A DNA stretch of 64,000 bases, taken from NCBI GenBank assembly GCA_028290465.1, contig JAQGJU010000143.1, positions 1 through 64,000 of the forward strand, given 5' to 3'. Positions 36,089-46,359 of the stretch are shown here, piece by piece. The first letter of the stretch is position 1, and each line of letters begins with the position of its first letter. Source of the DNA: Xanthobacteraceae bacterium. Lineage in GTDB: Bacteria; Pseudomonadota; Alphaproteobacteria; Rhizobiales; Xanthobacteraceae. The notes beneath the pieces were generated by a model that was given only the letters and a program-made list of their open reading frames with translations, was not told the DNA's origin and searched no databases. The translations under genes and the position numbers were made by a program.

Positions 36089-37786
36089 ATGGAACGCATC
36101 TGGCTCGCACACTACCCGCCGGGCGTCGCCGCCGAGATCGACCCGTCGCGCTACACCTCGTTGGTCGCGATGCTGGACGAGAGCTTCGCCACCTATCGTG
36201 ACGACCAGGCCTTTGTCTGCATGGACAAGGCGATCACCTTTGGCGACCTCGAAGCAAAATCGCGCGCGCTCGCCGCCTATTTGCAGAGCAAGGGCCTGAA
36301 GCGCGGCGCCCGCGTCGCCATCATGATGCCGAACGTGCTGCAATATCCGGTGGCGATCGCCGCTATTCTGCGCGCCGGCCTGACGGTGGTGAACGTCAAT
36401 CCGCTCTACACGCCGCGCGAGTTGGAATTCCAGCTCAAGGATTCCGGCGCCGAAGCGATCATCGTGTTGGAGAACTTCGCCCATACGCTGCAGCAGGCGA
36501 TCGGCCAGACCGCCGTCAGACACGTCATCGTGGCCAGCATGGGCGATATGCTTGGCACGCTGAAGGGCGCGCTGGTCAATCTGGTGGTGCGCCGGGTCAA
36601 GAAGATGGTGCCGGCGTTTTCGCTGCCGGGCTCCGTCGCGTTCAATGACGCGCTGGCCGCCGGCCAAGGGCTCAAGCTGACCACGCCGGCGCTCGGCCCC
36701 GACGATATCGCGTTCCTGCAATATACCGGCGGCACCACCGGCGTCGCCAAGGGCGCCGTGCTGACGCACCGCAATCTGATCGCCAATTGCCTGCAGGTCG
36801 AAGCCTGGATGCCGCCGTCGGTCGAGCCGAAGCCGGAGGGTGAGCGCACCACGATCATCACCGCGCTGCCGCTGTATCATATCTTCGCGCTGACGGCCTG
36901 CTTCCTGATCGGCGTGCGGATCGGCGCCCTGTGTGTGCTGATCCCCAATCCGCGCGACCTGCCCAATCTGATCAAGGACATGGTCACGCACCGGCCGACC
37001 ATCTTCCCGGCCGTGAACACGCTGTTCAACGGGCTGCTCAACCATCCGGATTTCGGCAAGGTCGACTGGAGCCGGCTATCCTGCGCGATTGGCGGCGGCA
37101 TGGCGGTGCAGAAGGCGGTCGCCGAGAAATGGTTCAAGGCCACCGGAACGCCGGTCGTCGAAGGCTATGGATTGTCGGAGACCTCGCCGTTGCTGACCTG
37201 CAACCGCGCCGACATCACCGAATGGTCCGGCACCATCGGACTGCCGGTGCCGTCGACCGACATCTCGATCCGCGATGCGGACGACCACGAAGTGCCGCTC
37301 GGCCAGCCGGGCGAAATCTGCGCGCGCGGCCCGCAGGTGATGGCCGGCTATTGGGGCCGTCCGGACGAGACCGCGAAGGCGATGTCGCCGGATGGCTTCT
37401 TCCGTACCGGCGATATCGGCATCATGGACCCGACCGGACGCATCAAGATCGTCGACCGAAAGAAGGACATGATCCTGGTCTCGGGCTTCAACGTCTATCC
37501 GAACGAGGTCGAGGACGTGGTCGCCAGCCATCCCGGCGTGCTGGAATGCGCGGCGATCGGCGTGCGCGACGCGCGCTCCGGCGAGTGCGTGAAGCTGTTC
37601 GTGGTCAAGAAGGATCCTGCCCTGACCGAGGCGGATCTGCTGGCCTATTGCGCGACGCAGTTGGCGCATTACAAGATCCCGCGCCACGTTGAATTCCGTA
37701 CCGAACTGCCGAAAAGCAACGTTGGCAAGATTCTGCGCCGCGCGTTGCGCGACGAGACGGAAAGCGCGTCGTCCGCCGCGGCGTAA
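36089..37786 (+). CDS. fadD: Long-chain fatty acid-CoA ligase (FadD-like)
   Basis: A 565-residue adenylate-forming enzyme that activates fatty acids to acyl-CoA. The AMP-binding P-loop YTGGTTGVAKGAVLTH, the GYGLSETSP motif, RTGDIG and the C-terminal catalytic lysine in NVGKILRR are all present, and the length is that of FadD. The ATG at 36089 has GGAGGGG 6-7 bases upstream; the open frame continues upstream for 58 codons without support. The following DUF924 gene is 27 bases away. Confidence 0.92.
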   Translation: MERIWLAHYPPGVAAEIDPSRYTSLVAMLDESFATYRDDQAFVCMDKAITFGDLEAKSRALAAYLQSKGLKRGARVAIMMPNVLQYPVAIAAILRAGLTVVNVNPLYTPRELEFQLKDSGAEAIIVLENFAHTLQQAIGQTAVRHVIVASMGDMLGTLKGALVNLVVRRVKKMVPAFSLPGSVAFNDALAAGQGLKLTTPALGPDDIAFLQYTGGTTGVAKGAVLTHRNLIANCLQVEAWMPPSVEPKPEGERTTIITALPLYHIFALTACFLIGVRIGALCVLIPNPRDLPNLIKDMVTHRPTIFPAVNTLFNGLLNHPDFGKVDWSRLSCAIGGGMAVQKAVAEKWFKATGTPVVEGYGLSETSPLLTCNRADITEWSGTIGLPVPSTDISIRDADDHEVPLGQPGEICARGPQVMAGYWGRPDETAKAMSPDGFFRTGDIGIMDPTGRIKIVDRKKDMILVSGFNVYPNEVEDVVASHPGVLECAAIGVRDARSGECVKLFVVKKDPALTEADLLAYCATQLAHYKIPRHVEFRTELPKSNVGKILRRALRDETESASSAAA

Positions 37787-37813
37787 CATCCTCCGCAAAA
37801 CAAATGAGAGCTG

Positions 37814-38380
37814 ATGACGCATACCGATGCCGCCGACGATATCGCGCTTCCCGAGGATGTCGTGGCGTTCTGGCTCGATGCCGGCCCGGACAAGTGGTTC
37901 AGCAAAGACCCGGCACTCGATGCGGAAATCCGCGCGCGCTTTCTTAAGACCTACGAAGCGGCGACGGCCGGCCGTCTGGAGACCTGGGAGAGTTCGCCCG
38001 ACGGCGCGCTGGCGCTGCTCATCGTGCTCGACCAATTCCCGCGCAACATGTTCCGCGGCGATGCCCGGACCTTCGCGGCAGATCCGCAGGCGCGGCAGAT
38101 CGCGGGCCGCGCCCTCGAGCACGGCTTCGATCAGGTCGTCGATCCGCGCGGCCGACAGTTCTTCTATCTGCCGTTCATGCATTCCGAAACGCTGGACGAT
38201 CTCGAACGCTGCGTCGCGCTGTATCGCGCGGCCGGCGACGACTACGGGTTGAAGTTCGCGCAGGAGCATGCCGACATCGTGCGGCGGTTCGGCCGCTTTC
38301 CGCATCGCAACGCCGTGCTTAGACGTCCGACCACCGCCGAGGAGCAGGCCTTTCTCAATGGCGGCGGCTTCAAGGGGTGA
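37814..38380 (+). CDS. DUF924-family protein
   Basis: A 188-residue protein of the conserved DUF924 family (TPR-like helical fold, function unknown). Typical features are VVAFWLDAGPDKWF at the start, LALLIVLDQFPRNMFRG in the middle, the FFYLPFMHSE segment, and RFGRFPHRNAVLRR near the end. It probably forms an operon with fadD (27 bases). A repeat element follows and abuts the convergent monooxygenase gene. Confidence 0.9.
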   Translation: MTHTDAADDIALPEDVVAFWLDAGPDKWFSKDPALDAEIRARFLKTYEAATAGRLETWESSPDGALALLIVLDQFPRNMFRGDARTFAADPQARQIAGRALEHGFDQVVDPRGRQFFYLPFMHSETLDDLERCVALYRAAGDDYGLKFAQEHADIVRRFGRFPHRNAVLRRPTTAEEQAFLNGGGFKG

Positions 38381-38406
38381 GCGGGGCCGACGCAGGCACT
38401 TCTTCA

Positions 38407-38456
38407 CCTCTCCCTAACAGGGAGAGGGAGCGCGCAGCATTCGTGGCGCCTTCAGA
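38407..38456. repeat. Gene-end repeat, family D copy 1
   Basis: The hairpin CCTCTCCCTAACAGGGAGAGG is followed by GCGCGCAGCATTCGTGG and CCTTCAGA. The second copy is at 63146-63202. The tail overlaps the TGA stop codon of the convergent monooxygenase gene on the minus strand. Confidence 0.8.
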
Positions 38457-40125
38457 GATCACCGACCGCGCGCGCCAGCAACCGATCGACGTCATCGGGC
38501 ACCGTATCGCCGCGCCACGCGATGTGTTGATCGGGCCGCACCAGCACCAGATCGCGGCCATACAGCGCGCGCAATTCGGCATCATTGACCTCGCACACGT
38601 CCAGCGGAATGCCGCGATGCCGCGCGGCACTTACCATCGCGTCGACATTCGAGGCATTCGGTCCAATGCGCAGCAGCGTGAAACCGACGCCAAGCCGGTC
38701 GAACAATGAATCGCCGTGGCCACGGCCATCACCGAGCCAGACATGCGGCACGCGGCCGCCAGGCACGCCGGACGGCACATAGGCCGCGTAGTCGTCGGGC
38801 GGCGGCGCACCATCGGGCCACACGATCGGCGAGCCGTCATAGCGCGCGCCGAGTTGCACGCCGATCGAGGCGAACTCCTCGCCAAATGTCTCGAGAAAAC
38901 GACCGACCTCGCGCCGCGCCGCCGCGCCGGCCGGCGAATCCTCTTCGAGTTCGGCCGGCACCGTCACGTCGCCGATATGGCTGGCGAGCGCGCGCGACGC
39001 GCCGGTGTTGCGCCGCGCAATCGGTTTGCGTTCGCGCTCATAGGATTCCAGCAGGTGCGGCCCGCCCCAGCCCTGCACCATCGCGGCGAGCTTCCACGCC
39101 AGATTAGCCGCGTCATCGACGCCGGTGTTCATGCCGAAGCCGCCGGTCGGCGTGAACAGGTGCACCGCATCGCCGGCCAGCAGCACGCGGTCGGCGGCGA
39201 AGCGTTCCGCCACCAGCGCGACGCCGGCGGCCCATGGCCGGTGCGCGATGATCTCCAGCGGAATATCGGTGCCGGTGCAGATCCGCATCACCTGCGCGAT
39301 ATCGTCGTCGCTCGGCGTGTGGTCGGGACTTTTAGCCTTGGTCCACAGGATGAATTCGTCGCTGCCGTTGAGCGCGACGATGGCGGTGCGCAGTTGCGGA
39401 TTGATCACCCAGCATTGGAACGCGCGGCGCGCGCCAAGATGATCGCGATACAGCGTCGGCGCCCGCAGATAGGTCGAAAACATACGTCCGCCGAAGAACG
39501 CCTGTTCGAGCTGGGCATAGCCTTCGTACTGGATGCCAAGCGAGCGGCGCACGAAACTGCGTCCGCCATCGCAGCCGGCGAGATAAAGCGCACGCCACGT
39601 TTCCGTCTCGCCGGACAGGTTCTGCGCTTCCAGCGTGACGCCGGAAGTGTCCTGGCGAAACGACGTGACTTCGCTGCCGAAGCGCAATGTGACGTTCGGC
39701 CGGCTACGCGCATGATCGAGCAGGAACGCTTCGACATACATCTGGTTGGCGCGCAGGATCGGCTCCGGCACCTGATCGGTGCGCCCTGACGCGGCGACCG
39801 CCCGCATCTTGTCCCCCTCGGACGGCATCGGCAGCCGCGCCAGCTCATCGGCATTGAAGCGGGTGAAATAGGCGACGTCGGTCGGGTGGTCGGCCGGCAG
39901 GCCGAAACTGCGGATCTGGGACGAAATACCCAGCCGGCGGTAATGCTCCATGGTGCGGGCGTTCTGGGTGCTGCCCTTCGGGTGCTGCCGGACCTGTTCT
40001 TCCAGGTTGAACACCACCGACCGCACACCATGGCGATCCAGGAACAGCGCCAGCATCAGCCCGACCGGGCCACCGCCGACAATGGCTATGGGGATACTGT
40101 GGGAACTCTCAGACGGCACCGGCAT
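38452..40125 (-). CDS. FAD-dependent aromatic monooxygenase (PheA/TfdB/MhpA type)
   Basis: A 557-residue flavoprotein hydroxylase. The N-terminal GGGPVGLMLAL binds FAD, the DG motif is GCDGGRSFVRR, and the GD motif is VLLAGDAVHLFTPTGGFGMNTGVDDAANLAWKLA, in which the Gly/Asp pair binds flavin ribose. The C-terminal thioredoxin-like domain of the phenol-hydroxylase group appears from about residue 430. It likely uses NAD(P)H and O2 to hydroxylate an aromatic acid or phenol. The extradiol dioxygenase at 13.9 kb is a possible later step but is not linked to it. Confidence 0.9.
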   Translation of the reverse strand: MPVPSESSHSIPIAIVGGGPVGLMLALFLDRHGVRSVVFNLEEQVRQHPKGSTQNARTMEHYRRLGISSQIRSFGLPADHPTDVAYFTRFNADELARLPMPSEGDKMRAVAASGRTDQVPEPILRANQMYVEAFLLDHARSRPNVTLRFGSEVTSFRQDTSGVTLEAQNLSGETETWRALYLAGCDGGRSFVRRSLGIQYEGYAQLEQAFFGGRMFSTYLRAPTLYRDHLGARRAFQCWVINPQLRTAIVALNGSDEFILWTKAKSPDHTPSDDDIAQVMRICTGTDIPLEIIAHRPWAAGVALVAERFAADRVLLAGDAVHLFTPTGGFGMNTGVDDAANLAWKLAAMVQGWGGPHLLESYERERKPIARRNTGASRALASHIGDVTVPAELEEDSPAGAAARREVGRFLETFGEEFASIGVQLGARYDGSPIVWPDGAPPPDDYAAYVPSGVPGGRVPHVWLGDGRGHGDSLFDRLGVGFTLLRIGPNASNVDAMVSAARHRGIPLDVCEVNDAELRALYGRDLVLVRPDQHIAWRGDTVPDDVDRLLARAVGDL

Positions 40126-40418
40126 AGCCCGAATACCGGGATTTTTGGGGCGCCTGTCAAGAATCGAGCCCTAAATCGCGCCAATTCAGGCGCCCGCGAC
40201 GGCCGACCGCGATTTGGGGGCCGCCGCCATCTTTCGCTCGTAATTCGCCCAATCGACCCCATATATCTCAGTCATTCGCCCGGAAATGTACTACTACTGA
40301 TAGCGGGCATAGGCCCCTTACCAAAGTTCCATTCCCGAGCCTGGGCGCGGCTGGTGTCTCCACTGGCTCGCCGCCCGATTTTGATGCCAAGACCCACGCG
40401 TTGCGAAAGGACTTCTCC

Positions 40419-40640
40419 ATGACTCACAAGTTCTCGGTCGGCCAAACCGTCGATCTGATGCCGCGCGTCCTGCGGGCCGCCGCCGCCGGGAAATACGAGG
40501 TCGTCCGCCTGATGCCGATCCTCGATAACGATCCGGACAATCCGCGCTACCGGATCAAGAGCCTGTCCGAAAAGCACGAGCGCGTGGCCTCCGAAAGCGA
40601 ACTGACGCTGTCGGAGGAAAACGCGGCCGCGGTCTCATAA
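40419..40640 (+). CDS. Small conserved protein, function unknown
   Basis: A 73-residue soluble protein (KFSVGQTVDLMPRVLRAAAAGKYEV at its start), without a signal peptide or cysteines. The ATG at 40419 has a good GAAAGGA site 7 bases upstream. Its well-formed ribosome site, monocistronic setting and downstream 32-base palindrome support a real gene. Proteins of this look are known in Bradyrhizobium relatives, where they are hypothetical; no function is suggested. Confidence 0.75.
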   Translation: MTHKFSVGQTVDLMPRVLRAAAAGKYEVVRLMPILDNDPDNPRYRIKSLSEKHERVASESELTLSEENAAAVS

Positions 40641-40679
40641 CCACCGGCGCATGAATCCTTGCTAATCCGGCACGCAAGA

Positions 40680-40803
40680 CCGTGATCTCATTCGATCGAA
40701 TGAGATCACGGTCGAGCTTTTTCTTGAGCATGAACTTTTTTCCGAAAAACCGTTTCACCCCCCGATCAAGACCCGGGGGCAAGCTTTTCGGGATCACGCT
40801 CTA
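40680..40803. repeat. Perfect 32-base palindrome followed by a repeat
   Basis: Positions 40680-40711 form a perfect palindrome (CCGTGATCTCATTCGA and its complement). A second element (GAGCATGA ... GATCACGCTCTA, 40725-40803) with T-rich and CCCCCC tracts follows. The pair ends 87 bases before the first TctC gene. The first part may terminate the small gene upstream. Confidence 0.75.
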
Positions 40804-40889
40804 GCCGGGCCAGCTTTCCATGGGCTAAGCTTCGCGGTCATCCGTCACGGAGACGCGTTGTGACCCGACTTGGGCTGCCCGGAGGCTTC

Positions 40890-41885
40890 ATGACTACGCT
40901 GCGATCAGCCGCTCGGCATTCTGTTACGCGTCGTTTCAGCCTCGCGGCGTTCGCCGGGCTGGCGATGGCCGTGTCGGCGCCGGCCCAAGCTCAAGCTCCG
41001 ATGGAATTGAAGATCATGGCGCCGGCCGCGCCGGGCGGCGGTTGGGACCAGACCGCGCGCTCGATGCAGCAGGCGCTGGTCGCGGCCGGTCTGGCCAAGA
41101 GCGTCCAGGTGGTCAATGTGCCGGGGGCCGGCGGCTCGGTCGGCATCGCGCAGTTCGTGACCGGCGCCAAGGGCGACGGCAAACAATTGATGGTCAACGG
41201 CTTCGTGATGGTCGGCGCGCTGCTGGCCAACAGGTCGCCGGTCACGCTCGATCACGTCACGCCAATCGCGCGGTTGACTGAAGAAACCCAAGTCATCGTC
41301 GTGCCGGCGAATTCGCCGATCAAGGACGCCAAGGATCTGGCCGCCGCCGTGAAGGCAGACGTCGCCAAGGTGACATTTGCCGGCGGTTCGGCCGGCGGCA
41401 CCGATCACATTGTGGCGGCGCTGTTTGTGGGCCAGGCCGGCGTTGAGGCCGCCAAGGTGAACTACATTCCGTTCTCGGGCGGCGGCGAGTCAATTGCCGC
41501 GATCCTGGGCGGCAAGGTGACGGCCGGCATCTCGGGCTACGGCGAATACGAAAGCCAGATCACGGCCGGCAAACTACGCGCGATCGGCGTGACCGCGCCC
41601 AGGCGCGTGCCCGGGCTCAACATCCCGACCTTGAAGGAACAGGGCTTCGAAGTCGTGCTCACCAACTGGCGCTCGGTGATGGCACCGCCCGGCATCACGC
41701 CGGAGCAGCGCGCGGTTTTGGAAGATCTCGTCGGCAAGATGGTGAAGTCGCCGGCCTGGCAAGACATCCTCAAGCAGAAGGGCTGGGATGACGCCTATCT
41801 GTCCGGCGACAAGTTCAAGGAATTCCTGACCTTCGAGGGGTATCGGGTTCGCGGCGTGCTCGTCGCCATCGGGCTGGTCAGGTAA
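40890..41885 (+). CDS. TTT transporter substrate-binding protein TctC, copy 1
   Basis: A 331-residue periplasmic binding protein of the Bug/TctC family, which captures carboxylates for the TctAB channel. It has a signal peptide ([16 protein letters not shown]), then [26 protein letters not shown] with the family GGxxD/T motif and GAGGSVG. The chosen ATG at 40890 has GGAGG 4-5 bases before it; a GTG ten codons earlier was rejected. It is roughly 85% identical by eye to the next gene. The last 25 residues differ most between the copies. Confidence 0.93.
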   Translation: MTTLRSAARHSVTRRFSLAAFAGLAMAVSAPAQAQAPMELKIMAPAAPGGGWDQTARSMQQALVAAGLAKSVQVVNVPGAGGSVGIAQFVTGAKGDGKQLMVNGFVMVGALLANRSPVTLDHVTPIARLTEETQVIVVPANSPIKDAKDLAAAVKADVAKVTFAGGSAGGTDHIVAALFVGQAGVEAAKVNYIPFSGGGESIAAILGGKVTAGISGYGEYESQITAGKLRAIGVTAPRRVPGLNIPTLKEQGFEVVLTNWRSVMAPPGITPEQRAVLEDLVGKMVKSPAWQDILKQKGWDDAYLSGDKFKEFLTFEGYRVRGVLVAIGLVR

Positions 41886-42123
41886 CGCCTGAGCCAAACG
41901 TTGTAGCGACACGCAGAGCGAACCGGATCGGAGCCTGTCGGAAGAAACCGCGGCCCCGCTTTCCTAAGAGTCTGACTCGATGCTTTCCGGCCAGGCTGTA
42001 ACGGCCGCCTCATGAATCCCCAAGCCCGCCTCTAGCCGTCCCCACTTCCCATGGGCTAAGCTCCGCGGCAATCCGTCGCGCTGACGGCGCTGTGACCCAA
42101 CAAAGGGTCGCCCGGGAGGATTC

Positions 42124-43125
42124 ATGACAACGCTACGATCCGCCACTCGGCATTCTGTCACCCGTCGCTTCAGCCTCGCGGCGTCAGCCGCATTGCTGGC
42201 GATGGCCGTGTCGATGCCGGCCCAAGCTCAAGCCCCGATGGAATTGAAGATCATCGCGCCGGCCGCGCCCGGCGGCGGTTGGGACCAGACCGCGCGCGCC
42301 ATGCAGCAGGCCCTGGTCGCGGCCGGTCTCGCCAAGAGCGTCCAGGTCGTCAACGTTCCAGGGGCCGGCGGCTCGGTCGGCATCGCGCAGTTCGCGACCG
42401 GCGCCAAGGGCGATGGCAAACAGCTCATGGTCAACGGCTTCGTGATGGTCGGCGCGCTGCTGACCAACAAGTCCCCGGTGACGCTCGATCAGGTGACCCC
42501 GATCGCGCGGCTGACCGAGGAAACCCAGGTCATCGTCGTGCCGGCGAATTCGCCGATCAAGAACGCCAAGGATCTGGCCGCCGCCGTCAAGACCGACGTC
42601 GCCAAGGTGACATGGGCCGGCGGTTCGGCCGGCGGCACCGATCACATCACGGCCGCGCTGTTCGCCAAGGCGGCCGGCGCCGACGCCACGAAAGTGAACT
42701 ACATTCCGTTCTCGGGCGGCGGCGAGTCGCTCGCGGCGGTTCTCGGCGGCAAGGTCACGGCCGGGATCTCGGGCTATGGCGAATACGAAGGCCAGATCAA
42801 AGCCGGCAAGCTGCGCGCCATCGGATTGACGGCGCCGGAGCGTATTCCCGGCCTCGACGTGCCGACCTTCAAGGAACAAGGCTTTGACGTCGTGATCACC
42901 AATTGGCGTTCGGTGATGGCGCCCCCCGGCATCACGCCGGAGCAGCGCGCCGCGCTGGTCGATCTCGTCGGCAAGATGGTGAAGTCGCCCGCCTGGACCG
43001 AAATCCTGAAGCAAAAGGGCTGGGACGACGCGTACCTGCCGGGCGACGGCTTCGCGGCGTTCCTGAAGACGGAGCAGACGAGGGTGCGTGACATTCTCAC
43101 CACCATCGGACTGGTGAAGTCGTAA
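42124..43125 (+). CDS. TTT transporter substrate-binding protein TctC, copy 2
   Basis: A 333-residue TctC/Bug protein and close paralogue of copy 1, with the same signal peptide type, GGGWDQTAR and GAGGSVG motifs. It has a strong GGGAGG ribosome site. The similarity extends about 85 bases upstream of both starts (shared CATGGGCTAAGC and GCGCTGTGACCC-like segments), which means the duplication unit included the leader. TctB follows after 31 bases. This copy is the one joined to tctBA and is probably the main binding protein. Confidence 0.94.
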   Translation: MTTLRSATRHSVTRRFSLAASAALLAMAVSMPAQAQAPMELKIIAPAAPGGGWDQTARAMQQALVAAGLAKSVQVVNVPGAGGSVGIAQFATGAKGDGKQLMVNGFVMVGALLTNKSPVTLDQVTPIARLTEETQVIVVPANSPIKNAKDLAAAVKTDVAKVTWAGGSAGGTDHITAALFAKAAGADATKVNYIPFSGGGESLAAVLGGKVTAGISGYGEYEGQIKAGKLRAIGLTAPERIPGLDVPTFKEQGFDVVITNWRSVMAPPGITPEQRAALVDLVGKMVKSPAWTEILKQKGWDDAYLPGDGFAAFLKTEQTRVRDILTTIGLVKS

Positions 43126-43156
43126 GACCGTCGGCAGTTGTAGTAGGGGGGCGATC

Positions 43157-43627
43157 ATGGACACGCGGGCGCGACGCGCCGATCCGGCCGGCATTGTCAT
43201 TGCCGGCCTGCTGCTTGTCGTTGCCGGCGTGATCTGGTGGGACGCGAATTCCCTGCAACTCACCTCGACCTACGGCGTCGGCCCGAAGATGATGCCGATC
43301 GTGATCGGCATCGGCATCGCCATCCTGGCGGTCGCCAATCTGGTCCTCGCCTTGCGCGGCGACCTACCTAAACGCGACAGTACCGCGCTCGGGCCCATCG
43401 TGCTGATCCTGGGCGGCTTCGCGATATTGATCGCGTTGATCGCGTTCGGCGGCGGCTTCATTCCGGCGACCGCGATTCTGTTCGCCGCGACCGCGACAGC
43501 CTTCGGCCGCCGTGCGATTTTTACCGATCTGGCGATCGGCTTCGCCATCGGCCTCGTCACCTTCCTCCTGTTCGACAAATTGCTGTCGCTGAGCCTGCCG
43601 GCCGGCCCACTCGAACGCCTGCTGTAG
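43157..43627 (+). CDS. tctB: TTT transporter small membrane subunit TctB
   Basis: A 156-residue membrane protein with four predicted helices (IVIAGLLLVVAGVIWW; PIVIGIGIAILAVANLVLAL; VLILGGFAILIALIAFGGGF; and one at 130-150), the pattern of TctB. It forms the small subunit of the Na+/H+-driven carboxylate importer together with TctA. A GGGGGG/GGGG-type site precedes the ATG. TctA starts 9 bases after its stop. Confidence 0.9.
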   Translation: MDTRARRADPAGIVIAGLLLVVAGVIWWDANSLQLTSTYGVGPKMMPIVIGIGIAILAVANLVLALRGDLPKRDSTALGPIVLILGGFAILIALIAFGGGFIPATAILFAATATAFGRRAIFTDLAIGFAIGLVTFLLFDKLLSLSLPAGPLERLL

Positions 43628-43636
43628 GGACATCAC

Positions 43637-45136
43637 ATGGACACCTTCGCCCTGCTCGCGCACGGCCTCGCGGTCGCCGTGCAGCCGATGAACCTGCTGT
43701 TCGCGCTGGTCGGCGTGCTGCTCGGCACCGCCGTCGGTGTGCTGCCGGGCATCGGACCGGCGCTTACCGTCGCGCTGCTGCTGCCGATCACCTACAAGCT
43801 CGATCCCGGCGGCTCGCTGATCATGTTCGCCGGCATCTATTACGGCGGCATGTATGGCGGATCGACCACCGCGATCCTGATCAATACGCCGGGCGAAAGC
43901 GCCTCGATGGCGACGGCGCTCGAAGGCAACAAGATGGCCAAGGCCGGACGCGGCGGGCCGGCGCTGGCGACCGCCGCCATCGGTTCGTTCGTGGCCGGCA
44001 CCATCGCGACGCTCGGTCTCACTTTCCTGGCGCCATGGCTGGTCGATGTCGCGGTGAAGTTCGGCCCGGAGGATTATTTCGCGCTGATGTGCGTCGCCTT
44101 CATCACGGTGTCGGCGACCTTCGGCGATTCGCCGGTGCGCGGCCTGACCAGCCTGTTTATCGGCCTCGCGCTCGGCCTGGTCGGCATCGACAGGCTGACC
44201 GGACAGGCGCGGCTTGCGTTCGGCGTCCCCGAACTCCTCGATGGCGTCGAAGTCACTACCTTGGCGGTCGGCCTGTTCGCGGTCGGCGAGGCGCTCTACG
44301 TCGCCTCGCGTCTGCATCACACCACCGAGACGTTAGAGGCGGTGCGCGGCTCGCTATGGATGACCAAGGAAGACTGGAAGCGCTCGTGGAAGCCGTGGCT
44401 GCGCGGCACGGCGTTCGGCTTCCCGATCGGCGCGCTGCCGGCCGGCGGTGCCGAGATTCCGACCTTCCTGTCCTATTCGACCGAGCGACGCCTGGCCAAG
44501 CATCCCGAAGAATTCGGCCACGGCGCGATCGAGGGCGTCGCCGGACCGGAAGCCGCCAACAATGCCTCGGCGGCCGGCACGCTGGTGCCGCTGTTGACGC
44601 TCGGCCTGCCGACCTCGGCCACCGCCGCCATGATGCTGGCCGGCTTCCAGCAATACGGCCTCAACCCCGGCCCGTTGCTGTTCGCCGAAAAGCCGGATCT
44701 GGTGTGGGGCCTGATCGCCAGCCTGTTCATCGCCAACACGATGCTGCTGGTGCTCAACCTGCCCCTCGTGGGCCTGTGGGTGCGGCTGCTGCGGATTCCG
44801 CAGCCCTGGCTCTATGCCGGCATTCTGGTGTTCGCCACCATGGGCACCATCGCGGCGAAGCCTTCGGTCGTCGAACTCTCGATGCTGGTCGGCTTCGGCG
44901 TGCTCGGCTTCCTGATGCGCCGCTTTGACTTCCCGATCGCGCCGGTGATCGTCGGCCTGATCCTCGGCCCGATCGCCGAAAGCCAGTTGCGCCGCGCGCT
45001 GTCGATCAGCCTCGGAGATCCGATGGTGCTGCTGCAAAGCCCGATCTCGGCGACGCTGCTGGCGATTGCATTGCTGGCGCTCATCCTGCCGTTCGCGATG
45101 CAGGGCCTCGCTCGCTTCAAGGCGGATGCGGATTAG
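43637..45136 (+). CDS. tctA: TTT transporter large membrane subunit TctA
   Basis: A 499-residue inner-membrane protein with about 11-12 helices, the translocation subunit of the tripartite tricarboxylate transporter. The family signature [24 protein letters not shown] sits at residues 30-55, and [16 protein letters not shown] follows. A second copy of the motif pattern ([50 protein letters not shown]) lies in the middle. It is co-transcribed with two tctC genes and tctB. Confidence 0.95.
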   Translation: MDTFALLAHGLAVAVQPMNLLFALVGVLLGTAVGVLPGIGPALTVALLLPITYKLDPGGSLIMFAGIYYGGMYGGSTTAILINTPGESASMATALEGNKMAKAGRGGPALATAAIGSFVAGTIATLGLTFLAPWLVDVAVKFGPEDYFALMCVAFITVSATFGDSPVRGLTSLFIGLALGLVGIDRLTGQARLAFGVPELLDGVEVTTLAVGLFAVGEALYVASRLHHTTETLEAVRGSLWMTKEDWKRSWKPWLRGTAFGFPIGALPAGGAEIPTFLSYSTERRLAKHPEEFGHGAIEGVAGPEAANNASAAGTLVPLLTLGLPTSATAAMMLAGFQQYGLNPGPLLFAEKPDLVWGLIASLFIANTMLLVLNLPLVGLWVRLLRIPQPWLYAGILVFATMGTIAAKPSVVELSMLVGFGVLGFLMRRFDFPIAPVIVGLILGPIAESQLRRALSISLGDPMVLLQSPISATLLAIALLALILPFAMQGLARFKADAD

Positions 45137-45140
45137 CTTT

Positions 45141-45307
45141 CTGCCTCATCCTGAGGAGCGTCGCGAAGCGACGCGTCTCGAAGGATGGAGCCAGCCCCTG
45201 ATCTCGGGCCTGCCCGAGATCAGAATCGTTCAATGCTCAAGTCGGCTATAGCCGACTTGAGATGGTTCGAGACGCGTTCCTTTGGAACGCTCCTCACCAT
45301 GAGGCAG
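45141..45307. repeat. Long inverted repeat, family B copy 2
   Basis: The outer arms CTGCCTCATCCTGAGGAGCG and CGCTCCTCACCATGAGGCAG pair, and inner hairpins include CTGATCTCGGGC/CCCGAGATCAG and the palindrome AAGTCGGCTATAGCCGACTT (45239-45258). It lies between tctA and the lyase gene. Confidence 0.82.
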
Positions 45308-45328
45308 AGAGACGCCGAGAAAAATCAA

Positions 45329-46207
45329 ATGACCGATTTCCACGGCGTCTTTCCGTATCTGGTTTCCCCGGTCGACAGCAACGGCCGCATCAAGACCGAA
45401 GTCCTTGGCCGCCTGGCGTCTGACTTGATCGATGCCGGCGTGCACGGCCTGACGCCGCTCGGCTCGACCGGCGAATTCGCCTATCTCGATCGCGCGCAAC
45501 GCCTCGATGTCGTGCGCGCCACCATCGAAGCGGCCGCCGGACGGGTGTCGGTCGTGGCCGGCGTGGCATCGACCTCGACCGCCGACGCGGTCGCGCAGGC
45601 GCGCGATTATCAACGGCTCGGCGCCAACGGCATCCTGGCGATCCTCGAAGCCTACTTTCCGCTCAAGGACGCGCAAATCGAGGCCTACTTCCGGGCTATC
45701 GCCGATGCGGTCGAGATTCCGGTGGTGCTGTACACCAACCCGCAATTCCAGCGCAGCGACCTGTCGCTTGATGTGATCGAGCGCCTCGCTACGCATCCGC
45801 GCATTCGTTACATCAAGGACGCCTCGACCAATACCGGGCGGCTGCTGTCGATCCTGAACCGCTGCGGCGATGCGTTGTCGGTGTTTTCCGCCAGCGCCCA
45901 CATCCCGGCCGCCGTGATGATGATCGGCGGCGTCGGATGGATGGCCGGCCCGGCCTGCCTGATCCCGCGCCAAAGCGTGCGACTCTATGAGCTGTGCCGG
46001 ACCGGGCAATGGACCGACGCGATGGCGCTGCAACGCCGGCTGTGGACCATCAACGAGGCCTTCGCCCGCTTTAATCTGGCGGCCTGCATCAAGGCCGGCC
46101 TGCAATCGCAAGGCTACGACGTCGGCGACCCAATACCGCCGCAGGCGGCGTTAACCATGGACGAGCGCAAAGCCGTCACGGCAGCGCTCGAAATGCTCAC
46201 GATTTAA
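45329..46207 (+). CDS. Dihydrodipicolinate-synthase-family lyase
   Basis: A 292-residue class-I aldolase-type protein. The Schiff-base lysine is in RYIKDAST (Lys near residue 165), the tyrosine is in VVLYTNPQF, and the substrate loop is [10 protein letters not shown]. Many such proteins are not DapA but cleave or dehydrate 2-keto acids, and their placement after carboxylate transporters suggests that role. The ATG at 45329 is chosen because the upstream 48 codons of open frame lie in a repeat. The ribosome site is modest. Confidence 0.88.
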   Translation: MTDFHGVFPYLVSPVDSNGRIKTEVLGRLASDLIDAGVHGLTPLGSTGEFAYLDRAQRLDVVRATIEAAAGRVSVVAGVASTSTADAVAQARDYQRLGANGILAILEAYFPLKDAQIEAYFRAIADAVEIPVVLYTNPQFQRSDLSLDVIERLATHPRIRYIKDASTNTGRLLSILNRCGDALSVFSASAHIPAAVMMIGGVGWMAGPACLIPRQSVRLYELCRTGQWTDAMALQRRLWTINEAFARFNLAACIKAGLQSQGYDVGDPIPPQAALTMDERKAVTAALEMLTI

Positions 46208-46359
46208 CTGCGCGGTGGGCTTCACACGAAATCGCGAAACTTATCGCCAAATGCAAATTCGTTAACTTTCGCGACCCGCCCAACAGATTCTTAACGGTCC
46301 CTTGCTATTTCTATCGCGTGTGACGCACGGCCAGCGTGGCCGGAGGCGTGGAGGCGCGT

